The notes beneath the pieces are model-generated. The model was not told the DNA's origin, did no database searches, and saw only the letters and a program-made list of their open reading frames with translations. A program made the translations under genes and the position numbers. Positions 13,814 to 22,979 of a stretch of 64,000 bases of DNA are shown here, piece after piece (position 1 is the stretch's first letter; every line of letters starts with the position of its first letter). The DNA is from Hericium rajendrae (lineage: Eukaryota; Basidiomycota; Agaricomycetes; Russulales; Hericiaceae). The stretch is taken from NCBI GenBank assembly GCA_033439255.1, contig CM065878.1, forward strand, positions 3,162,001 through 3,226,000, read 5' to 3'.

Positions 13814-14380
13814 GGCGACTCGAACAAGTTTTCGTGCCTCGCAGGGAGTCAAATGTTCATATATTTATCAAGCAGGGAAGCTGAGATGGCGTAGTGGCTG
13901 CAACGTTCAGTGAGGCGTGCACTTTTTATGAAGTCTCTGCGTTCGATTCTCGATCGTGTTTCCTTTTATTGAAAACCCCGGGGTTACGCGCGCAGCTACG
14001 CGCAGGCTGAGCGCCGGCTTCGTAGTCTTTTTTCTGATTTATTTACTCATTTCTAGACTACCTTTCGACTGTGCTTAGACTTCTGTGACTTTTCATGTTT
14101 ACAGGGGGCTCGCGGGAACATATACGGTGGTCGATTACATCAGCCTGCCCCGTCCGTGGACTGCGGTGGCTGAATGTTTGTATATGTTTTCCTCCAGCCG
14201 TCGCTGAAGGGTAAGGGCGATTTAAGTTCAAGGAGGAAGGGCTGAGTTTCATTGAGTTTGAATTACTAGTCCTAATGTAGCTACATGTTCGCACACCAAT
14301 ATACACGTCGCGTCCCCCTACTATCCCCCCGCCCTCGGATTTAGGCCCTTACTCTGAAGCGACGGATGGGCAGGAGCCTG
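13814..14380 (-). repeat. Right arm of the palindrome
   Basis: Reverse complement of 13103-13679, lacking the 10-bp insertion of the left arm. Confidence 0.95.
13876..13963 (+). ncRNA. Degenerate tRNA-like unit in right arm (A box, B box, T4 terminator)
   Basis: Read on the plus strand it has TGGCGTAGTGG at 13887-13897 (fits the Pol III A-box consensus), GTTCGATTC at 13941-13949 (fits the B box), ends GGAAGC/GTTTCC that can pair over six positions, and TTTT directly after (13964-13967). AGTG/CACT can enclose a seven-base loop where an anticodon would be. The D and T stems pair poorly, so it is not a functional tRNA by eye; it may be a decayed tRNA or a SINE-like head. Confidence 0.5.
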
Positions 14381-14389
14381 ATCGATATG
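14381..14389 (+). repeat. Target-site duplication, right copy
   Basis: ATCGATATG immediately after the right end of the palindrome, in the same orientation as the left copy. Confidence 0.85.
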
Positions 14390-15015
14390 CCGAAACGACC
14401 TGCATCATCGGAAATTTGGCACTTACCCGCTCTGTTCGTCGGTGTTGGTGGTTGGTGGTCGAAAGTGCAGAGGAGCGCTTTTGAGATAGGCTATGTCTGA
14501 TATCGAGGATCAGGCCGAAGAACGTTGGGGATGATTACGCTCCATGGGGCGAATAGCAGCGAGCGCGTGCATTCCTCTTCGGATTTTGGACTGATCCTCT
14601 ATCGCATTTCCGGCTGTCAATCATCTTTGCAAATTGTGAGTCGTTTCTCCGCTCCCCGAGATGAAACTTTGATCTATTGTTTTTACTGGATGACTTTCCG
14701 CGGCCCTAGATCTGTGGTATGGCATTCCAGAGGCCATTTCAAATGCCTTAAAATAACTTCCTCATCCAATCAGATCGTCCAAATCAGCGGATTCTTAAGC
14801 TTATTTCAACTTTGATCTGTCGTCCGTTATTTCGCTCCCCGCGATGAGACTGTATGTACGCTGTAACACGAACGATGGGCATTCGTCATAATATGATGTG
14901 ATACGATACGCTATGGAATCCAAGGTAGCTGTGACAGCGACTACAGTTACAACCAAGAACAAACGAGATGACCAGAAAGCAAGTGGCAACACACTGTCCT
15001 CACAACACCATAATC
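14390..15015. other. Region between foldback element and CSL gene, no gene seen
   Basis: 626 bp. Two similar short blocks occur, near 14641-14673 and 14820-14852, sharing cgctccccg followed by gatga/gact, which may be the remains of an old repeat. Frames on both strands lack motifs. Confidence 0.45.
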
Positions 15016-17644
15016 CTACATTACACGCAATGACCAGCCATGCAAGCCACCGTCCGCTGCCGCCGCCGCCTGCGCCGCCGCCAGCCAGCCCGTGTCGATG
15101 CTCCCTCCCCCCGGATGTTGCGGGTTCTGACCAATGGCGGACAAGTCCATATTCTGGAAGACATTTTCGCAGGCCACAGTGCGGCCCGAATGGTACCCCA
15201 CGCCATCCGCGGACCGTATGAATAGCAAGGGCAAGCCACGCCCAGATATATGGGGCGGCGCAGCGGGCGGAGGGCCTGCAGGACTCTTCTCGTCGGACGT
15301 AGAGGGAGCTCCTTCGTTCGGCCCTTGGCCCTGCCCGGGACTCCGACCTTCGGGCGACATGCCGTTGACACCTTCGCCAGGATGCTGTGGCAGAGTGTCC
15401 GCTTCGATAGCCTTGATTATCTCGCCGAGCGGGGGCAGTTCGGCAATGACTATCGAGTGGAGCGACTGCGAAGGGAAGTATCGTGGCTGGTTCATCGCGG
15501 CTTGCGCAGCCGCTTCCGCGGTTCCTGGTTCGTTGTGACTCGTGCCGTCCGGTCCAGTCACGGAGTGTACAAAGGGATTCACAGACGTCAAAGGGCCAGC
15601 AGGGGTACCCTGGAATACACGGATCGAGAGAGGTCCAAGGTTGCCAAGGTAGATGTCCAGCGGAGTTGAAACTCTGTCTTTGGGGTGTATGTAGAAGAAG
15701 TTCGATATGGTCATCTCAAGCAAGTTGCCAGCAGGCCGATAGATGGGGGCCTGGAATAACGTTGGGAAAGGCGTGATGGGCATCTCGGGAATGGTATCAT
15801 TGTTTCCGAACGCATCGAAAAACGTGTATTGGAATTTTGCTGTGAAATGTATGTCGTTAGACAGAAGGACAACGGTCGCAGCAAATATGACTTACAGATG
15901 CCAACGATAGTCCAGCAAAGGTAATCGTCAACCTCGTCAGTAACAAGGCGCACACCATCCTTAATCTCCTCACGAACTCGAGGGGACTGGAAGATCAACG
16001 GATGCGTGCCCGGTTGTCCAGAAGCTGGCGTGATCGCGGGCGGCGCACCAGGCTGGGCACTTGGCATAGGACCAGCTGCAGACAAGTAGTGCCGGGCACC
16101 GTCAGGGTTTGTCCTCTGGAGCGCGATCTTCTGCATTTGACTGACAGGGCCCCCGTCATCAGGCACGATTTTACCCTTGTCCACTTTTCGGATGACAAGC
16201 GGCGCAGTAGAGATACCCGTCTGCGCGTCCGTCAGGATTACTTCAGCGCCATACGTGACAGGGGAGTGGACTAGAAAACAAAGTGATTAATGCCCGCTCA
16301 GGGGAGATAGAGATAGCGCGGCGAGAACTGCACACTTGGCGGTCGAAGAGCACGCGAGTGATGTACAACGTCAAGGCTCGCGTGTCTCCTCGACAGTCTT
16401 GCGTACTTGATGTCAGGCCACGCCAGGATGGGACTCACTATGTGTGTGCACGTCCCCGGGCTTGATGACCAGATTCACGCTAAAGGCTGACCAAGACACA
16501 TTACTGGCACACAGCTGGTTCTGGTCGATCGTCATGTACTTCGTGCGGACCGTCTGTGAGTTGATGCGGTTGAACAGCGATATTGGATTGCCTCCCAGGA
16601 TGCACGATGCCATGTTGCGGGTCTTGGCCGTCTTCTTCGAAGGCTTCGAGATGATGGTGATGGGCGCCGAGTCGAACGTCGCCCAGACACGACCACTTGG
16701 AGCCTGCGACCCCTCGGGCGTGGCGACGGCGTGCGCTGGCTGATCGGCGATATCGAGTGACAGAAGAAAGCTTTCGCCTTCGCAGTCCCGCTGACGTGGA
16801 GAAACTTGAAGCATGCTGACATATGTGCGTCCAACGCAGCCTTCTGCTCAAAGTTCCGGTCGCCCGTTTCCGATACCACGCTCATAGCCAGCTGCTGCTG
16901 CCGCATGCGCCAGAGCGGACCCTCGATGTGAACGACCGGAGGTGGGCACAAGAAGCGCTTCTCGCTGCCGTAGGACTTCTGTGCAACGGCGGCGTGGAGG
17001 CATATGACAGTCGTCATGGGGACAACGCGGGAGGGGTCTTGGGTGACATGGTCGCGGACGACTCTGCGGATTTTGGGATGCGGGTCCTCGGCATCAGCGC
17101 CGTCATGCTTTCGCTTGCCTGCAGCCTGGGAAAAACGCGTCAACACGTGACACCGTGTATTGGATGCGACAATGCGTCGCGCGTCGAAGACTTACCACTC
17201 TGCCTGTCCCCGGCAGGTCGTGCATGGTCGGAGGGAACAGGATAGGACTCCAGGGCAACTGCAGGTGTCCCGGCGGTGGTTGCTGCTGCTCTTTGCTAGA
17301 GGAAGCTATGACCGCCTGGAAGGACACAGACACATTCGCGGTTTGCACAGGCAAGGGCCTTGATGGGGAGCAGTGAGGGACGGGAGGACAGGGGCTGGGG
17401 AGTGTGGGTTGGACTGCGGGGGATTGGAAGCTTGGGACGCGTTCTGGACCGAGGAAGACGCGGTGGAGGGGTTGGTGATCGCGTTCACGACGGCCTCGAC
17501 GAGACGTTGGTGGTGGGCGTCGCTGACGTCGTCGGGGGACGGAGAATGGGAGTGCGATGGGTGGTGGTGGAGAAGAGGCGGGGACTGGATGGGCATCTGG
17601 AGAGGAAGAGATGGATCGAGTGGGAGGGGGTGCACCGTCCTCAT
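15016..17644 (-). CDS. CSL-family transcription factor (CBF1/Su(H)/LAG-1, fungal type)
   Basis: Sequence-specific nuclear DNA-binding protein of the family that binds GTGRGAA-type sites. Recognised by the Rel-like N-terminal domain (TTVICLHAAVAQKSYG, EKRFLCPPPVVHIEG), the linker KFLHVSGTAKAK, and the beta-trefoil domain with ITIISKPSKKTAKTRNMASC followed by NPISLFNRINSQTVRTKYM, which mirrors the animal RBP-J motif. A C-terminal IPT-like domain (TPFPTLFQAPIYRPAGNLLEM, LSIRVFQGTPAGPL) and an Ala/Pro/Gly-rich tail follow. Several introns separate the blocks. The proposed start at 17644 (MRTVHPLPLDPSLPL) opens a Pro/Ser/His-rich segment containing AHHQRLVEAVVNAITN; the join to the next block near 17270-17350 is uncertain. 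A continuous open frame further upstream could mean a longer N-terminal extension, as in class F2 fungal CSL proteins. Sure of the family, unsure of the N-terminus. Confidence 0.88.
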
Positions 17645-17749
17645 AATGGGCCGTGAGAGGACTTGCGGGTGTGTGGGAAGAAGAGTGTGTGAGTGGGAAG
17701 AAAACACTGTCCCACGTGTGGCCCCGTGAGAGTTTATATTTCCCACACA

Positions 17750-18387
17750 CTAAGACCCCAGAACTACCAAGCGGTTCCGGGGTCCGGATTCCGTTACCAC
17801 TCGACATCTCATCATACCATCTATCAGAACACCCCAGACAGTAGCTGTAGTCCGTCGTACAACAGCCCTGGTATTCCCCAGCTGATGCCTCCTTCGCCTC
17901 AAGCCTTTCCTCTCCCTTTTCAGGCAAAAACAACGCTCCCAACGGCGTACTCGTCCCACTCGGCTTTTCCCGAACGTCTTGCTCAGCACGCCGCGCACGC
18001 TGGAACATGTGCAGCGACTCTTCGTCACAGGCCTCGTCTCCGACATACGGCGAGTATAGGCGATCCTCCATCGGGGGCATCTCGCCCTCCATCGTGAACG
18101 CGTCCACTGTGGACAGAGTGAGCTCGCCGCCCGCGCCATGCAACGATACACGTACAGATAGATAGAATCCCGAGCTTGTCCTCGTCCTGGATAGCTGCAC
18201 CCGTCTCCGCCTCGTCCACGGCACCGAATAGACCCTCAGCCGTCAGCTCCTCCTCCGTCTGGCCCCATGCCGCATCGAGCTGCTCGTCGTAATCCGCCTC
18301 TTCCTCCTCCGAGCCATACCGCAGCCAGCTCCACTCCTGCTCTTCCGCGTCGTCGATGCGCAGCTGCGACGGGAAGAACCCGCCCAT
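17750..18387 (-). CDS. Hypothetical acidic protein, ends uncertain
   Basis: No family recognised. In-frame from an ATG at 18387: MGGFFPSQLRIDDAEEQEW, then the acidic run GSEEEEADYDEQLDAAWG, a spliced join near 18110-18160 (donor gtacgtgt, acceptor tccacag) to DAFTMEGEMPPMEDRLYSP, EESLHMFQRARRAEQDV and SGTSTPLGALFLPEKGEE. Composition and frame preference look coding. Upstream in the same frame a further segment (RRTKTTLDLLTVLPRPRRATSG-like) may belong to it. No stop is met before the CSL gene in this frame, so it could also be the 5' part of a longer CSL transcript; I keep it separate because the sequence at 17640-17750 is of low complexity. Confidence 0.45.
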
Positions 18388-19502
18388 GTTGAATGGGTCT
18401 TCGCGTTCCGCCCGCGGCGTGGTGTATCCAGAGGTGGCGCGACGGGGACGGGGCAGCACAGTGAGCAAGTCGAGCGTGGTCTTCGTGCGGCGCGGCGCGT
18501 CATGTCGCTCTGGAGGTTGGCTGAACAGCGGATCAGCGACGCCCGCCGCCCGCCGACGTGGGTGCAGATCTCGAGCGTTGAATGTTATGCATAATGTGTT
18601 TTGAAAAGTGAAACGGTCGTGCAAGGACAGGATATAGGTCGTTGGGAAGGCTCGAGCGAGTTGACGTCAAAGGCGTCTATAAATTGAGATCTGGAAAGGG
18701 GGAGGGCGCAAGCCTTGGCTGGAGTACGGATGGCGGACTGTGCGCGACCCGCCGGGCTTGTTGCCGATCGGTCTGTCCGGCGATCCCCAACTATACTTAT
18801 AGCCAACCGCCCATATCATCAATGCGATCTCATTCTCGATCTCACCCACCGATCCGAACTAAACTAGCGGTTGGAGTTGAGTTGGAGGAGATAACAATTT
18901 GTTTCCGCCCCAGTCAGTTTTGCGGTCATCGCAATCAGAATACACACTCGCGTCGTCGACAGAGACGGCGTGCGCGCAGGAGCAGATTCAGAAGCGCGTG
19001 CTGCAGTGACCAGTCAGAACCAGCCCGGCCGGACACACCCAGATCCAGCAAGTATACATCATCCACAGCATTCAGCTCCAACTTCTTGCTCCGGGACGCA
19101 AGGCACGACCCCAGACCGCAGTCCAGAATCCAGATGTCAACTTCAGCTCAGTCAACTGACCCTGCCTTCCATCTTTCTACGCCAAAAATGGCCTAGAGCA
19201 CCCCGCGCCTGCGCCCGAGCTCGCCCGAGACACAAGGGAGGAGGGCGGATATAGAACACAGAACACACATGATGCTGCCTGGGAGTCAACAGGCCCACGT
19301 ATAGGACTCAACGACGTCAGAAGTGATGCATTATCGACGGTATACAAAGCGATTAAACGGCATTTGCCAGAAACGCTTGATGATACAGCAAATGCTTGCA
19401 ACACAGCGGACATCCGATGCCATTTTGTATGACAACGGAGGCCGAGAGGCAATACGTGTGTAGGAAGAATATGAGCGTAGATCTGTCAGATAGCACCACC
19501 GT
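18388..19502. other. Intergenic stretch with no supported gene
   Basis: About 1.1 kb. Its left part may contain the true 5' exon of the acidic protein. Beyond about 18640 only short frames with biased, arginine/serine-rich translations occur and no conserved motif was found on either strand. Confidence 0.4.
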
Positions 19503-20983
19503 TCAAAGGTAGTCGTCGTAATCTTGATAGCCGATTGTATCGCCGTCCGACGCGTCGGGCCATGATAGTCTAGATGAGAAAACCAGTTCAGCATAATTGC
19601 ACGCGGTATGCGGAAACCAAACCTACAGGTGCTTGTATCACGGACCGTGTCAATGCCAGCCACGCCGCCCAAGTTGAGATACCCCTCCGAAAGACGCTGC
19701 GGGGTGCTCCCGCCCGCCGAACCTGCAGCAACCTCACCCACCCATTGCGCGCGACAATATACGCACGTCAAGTTCGACTTGGCATTGGCAGATCTCGCCC
19801 CTATATATCACACGAACGCCAGTGAGAAAGCATTCCACGGCTGCGAACAGTTACGATGTGAAGATGCGTACATTGCTGGAAACATTCCTTGTGAAGCGCA
19901 TTGTTGCACTCGTCACAGAAGACGAGGATCTTCGCGTCCACATTGTGCATGCTCTCGTAACAGATCGGGCAGTCGTCTTCGGGACCCGGCATGCGCCGCT
20001 TCTTGCTGCTGGAGGCGGACGAGGAAGCAACTGCTTTGCCGGTGGCCTGCGCGTAGGCGTCGCGGATGCGGGCATGCGCGACGGCAGTCGGCGAGGCTGG
20101 TGCTTGAGCGAAAATGGCTTCGAGCTCGGATGTGAGAAGAGCTCTGCGGATACGTTAGAAGAGTGCCGGCTCTAGGGCAAGAGATGGACGTACTTTTGGT
20201 ACCAGACACCTGAGGCCTGGGATACTTGGAGAACTGATGCTTTTGTCAGATAGAATAGATGGGCGAACAGGGGGGAACAAACCTTTCAAATATATGAATA
20301 GCTGCCGAAGCAAATGCCAGATTATTAACGAAAAAAGAAAAACACAAAACGATTACATACCAGGTGCTTGCAATGGTTCCCCTTCGTAGCATCGGGACAG
20401 TCGCACGACGGCAACTTATCGATAGTCACCGTATAAACCTAGAAGCCGAGTCAATCTCCTATGCGAGCCAAATGGTGCGATAACTTACATTCCCAGTCGA
20501 TCCCAGCACTTTAAACGTCTCCCTCAACTCGCCGTCATTCCTATTCCTGTCAAGCATAAAGAACCTAGAAGCAGAATAAGCCGAGCACAACCGCGCCCCT
20601 AGTTTTCGCAAACGCACCTCTGCGACATGACACGGTCGACACGAGTCAATATGTTCAGCGGACATGTCTTTCTGAACCGCGCCGCGCGCTTCTCGGGCAC
20701 AGGGGCGTCAGGGTCTTTCGCCCTGCGCTGTCTCTTCGTCGCTGGCTTCGGCGGGGGCGCGCCCGTTGGCGGCGGACGGCCACTGGCGCGACAGGAGCTG
20801 CTTTTTGCTGGCCGACAGAGATGGGGATGGGGGCGGGGGCGGAGGTAGGGGCGGCGCCAGGGACGAGGCGGGAGGGGTAGGTCCAGCTGTAGCCGAGGTC
20901 GTAGTCAAGGTTGTAAGTTGAGGGGTTCTGAGGGGCGAGCCAGGTGAGCTCTCCTCGAGCTCGTAAGCTTTTCGCTTCCCCAT
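19503..20983 (-). CDS. SWIM- and RING-type zinc-finger protein (probable E3 ubiquitin ligase)
   Basis: Likely ubiquitin ligase. The start at 20983 gives MGKRKAYELEESSPGSP, then a Pro/Ser-rich low-complexity region. FFMLDRNRNDGELRETFKVLGSTGN leads to a SWIM finger (SCDCPDATKGNHCKHL, pattern CxCx8CxH). After two exons comes SELEAIFAQAPASPTAVAHA, then a RING: DDCPICYE, ILVFCDECNNALHKECFQQW, TCVYCRAQW, supplying the expected Cys/His pairs. The last join (donor after TSTC, acceptor tctag) gives an acidic end, DGDTIGYQDYDDYL, stopping at 19503. At least six short exons. Domain order SWIM then RING matches ZSWIM2-like proteins. It shares a 199-bp divergent promoter with the cis-prenyltransferase. 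Confidence 0.87.
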
Positions 20984-21182
20984 AGCTGCGGAGAACGATG
21001 CCCTGGAATGAAGGATGACAGGCGCCAAACGCGAGCGAGTTATGAACGCGAAGGCAGAACGCGCTTTGAGAGTGGCGGCGATGATGAGATGATGGCCGGA
21101 AGCGAAGAGCGAGAAGAATATGGGCGCCTGTGGCAACCGAACATGCACCGCCACCGGGCGCTCCCCGCGGCTATTTAGCGTT
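20984..21182. promoter_or_regulatory. Divergent promoter of the SWIM-RING gene and cis-prenyltransferase
   Basis: 199 bp between opposed start codons. No TATA box seen; moderately GC-rich. Confidence 0.5.
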
Positions 21183-22301
21183 ATGACACCGTCCACAGAC
21201 GCCTACAACTCCTCCTCCTCCGTTCCGCCCATGGTCAACCCCGTCCGGCGCGCCGTGCGCTGGCTGCGCGGCTTCGTCCTGCACTATCTCCAGCACCTCC
21301 TCATCTTCATCCTCGCCTCGGGCCCGATCCCGAAGCATGTCGCGTTCGTGATGGATGGGAACAGACGGTATGCGCGCAAGCGCGCGATGCTGCCCCAGCA
21401 GGGCCATTCGCATGGATACGTGGCCTTCCGACGGGTGCGTGTCTTTCAGCTCGTGAAATGATAGCAGGCTCATAGTTCGCAATGTACAGAACCTCGAGAT
21501 CTGCTTCCGGCTGAAAGTGAAATGCGTTTCTGCCTACGTGTTCTCTATAGATAACTTCAAGCGGTCTCCGGAAGAGGTCGACGCGCTCATGACGCTCGCC
21601 GAGCAGTCGTTCTCCGAACTGATTCAATACGGGTTCGCGATACCATTTTCCTTCTCAAGGTGATGTCTCGTTTACTCGAGTCTGCAGGAACATATTGCAG
21701 CAGTACGGCGTCCGGCTCAATGTCGTCGGCAAGAAAGAAATGCTTCCCGAAAACGTGCTCAAGGCCGTGCGCAAAGCGGAGGACATGACCCGGCATAACA
21801 ACAAGTCCGCGTCTTGCTCGCTTGCATGCATGCAATTGACACTGACATCCACCATCCAGAGCCATCCTGAATCTCTGCATGCCGTACACGTCACGCGACG
21901 AGATCACCACCGCCGTCCGCGACACCGTGCACGACTCGCTACAAGCCGGCCGATCCCTCGAGTACGTGCCTTGCTTCCCCATGCATAGACACCCTGATTG
22001 ATCGACTGCCGCGCCCGCAGGATCACGGAAAAGGACATCGACGACCACCTCATGACGACCAAAGGCGGCAGCCCCCCGCTCGACATCCTCATCCGCACCA
22101 GCGGCGTCAAACGCCTGAGCGACTTCCTCCTGTGGCAGGTACGTGCCCCGCCCAGCATTTCCGTTCGTGCATGCATAGCTGACGTGCCGACAGTGCGCCG
22201 AGGACACGCAGATCCAGATCGTCGACACGTACTGGCCCGACTTTGGACTATTCGATCTGCTGCCCATCATTCTCGACTACCAGCGCAAGGTCTGGGCATG
22301 A
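21183..22301 (+). CDS. RER2: Cis-prenyltransferase (dehydrodolichyl diphosphate synthase)
   Basis: Extends farnesyl diphosphate with isopentenyl diphosphate in cis to make the dolichol precursor at the ER, needed for N-glycosylation and GPI anchors. The start [14 protein letters not shown] precedes a hydrophobic ER-associating segment ([14 protein letters not shown]). Conserved region I is [16 protein letters not shown] with the catalytic Asp. Next come [83 protein letters not shown] (region with substrate-binding Arg) and [18 protein letters not shown], ending VWA. Six or more introns. Family length and all regions are present. The name RER2 follows the yeast enzyme; SRT1-type specificity cannot be excluded. 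Confidence 0.94.
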
Positions 22302-22979
22302 GGCGTGGTAGGTATAGTATTGTATATTCCATTGGACTTATTTTGTCATACTCTCCTTCAACGGAATGTAATGGAATTTCTTCATGGGGTGTGAGTTATT
22401 GTCCTGCACCATCCAGACGCCGTCACGGCCGCCGTGTGCGACAGGTCCATACGTAAGTCCTACGATCTGCATCCTCGAATACAAGCCTTGTGAATTTCTA
22501 GACTTTTCTTCATAAGTACGCGACCGACGTGCGCGACATGTAGTCCAGGCGAGGATCGTGACAGGTCATATGTACGTACTGCGATCTGCAGCCTCGACTC
22601 CACTCCGTAAAAATGTACACTAGACCAGACAAGTAAGTCCACAACACTGACATTAATGGCTCTAAAAATACGAACGGAAACGACAAGACAGGAGAGAATG
22701 CAAAAAATAATGAGCGCACGCGGGTACGGGTGCAGTGCTACTAAACGACGGATCGGTATGCGTGAGTCCATGTGTCCAAGACGGGCGAAGTCCATGCTCC
22801 GGCGTGATGACAAGAATGATATGATGTATGTACGGGCGCGCGTATACGGACATTGCGGGGAAATGGTAGAAATTACATATCATGTTAGATGCGAGACGGC
22901 GCACACCTATGGCACCTCTGGCGCGCCGTCTCATTGTCCTGATGCATTGTTTGCGGCATCTGATCTGACCGTTATAGTC
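22302..22979. other. Convergent intergenic region with a diverged short duplication
   Basis: 678 bp between two 3' ends. A block gacaggtc-ata-gta..tgcgatctgcagcctcga occurs twice, near 22440-22476 and 22559-22597, with several substitutions. No gene seen. Confidence 0.5.

Larger units (their letters stand above)
13103..14380. mobile_element. Foldback-type element: 1.28 kb near-perfect palindrome with 9-bp target duplication
   Basis: Bases 13103-13679 and 13814-14380 are reverse complements of each other, separated by about 134 bp. From 13131 to 13587 the match to 13896-14352 is perfect (457 bp). Both ends carry CAGGCTCCTG, and both outer flanks read ATCGATATG (13094-13102 and 14381-14389). 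Long terminal inverted repeats plus a 9-bp duplication fit a non-autonomous Mutator-like or foldback element. No transposase is encoded; the identical 82-codon frame in each arm (13177-13425 and its mirror) has no recognisable motif and is probably fortuitous. A degenerate tRNA-like unit lies in each arm. The element lies between PYK (promoter side) and the 3' end of the CSL gene. Superfamily assignment is inference. Confidence 0.9.
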
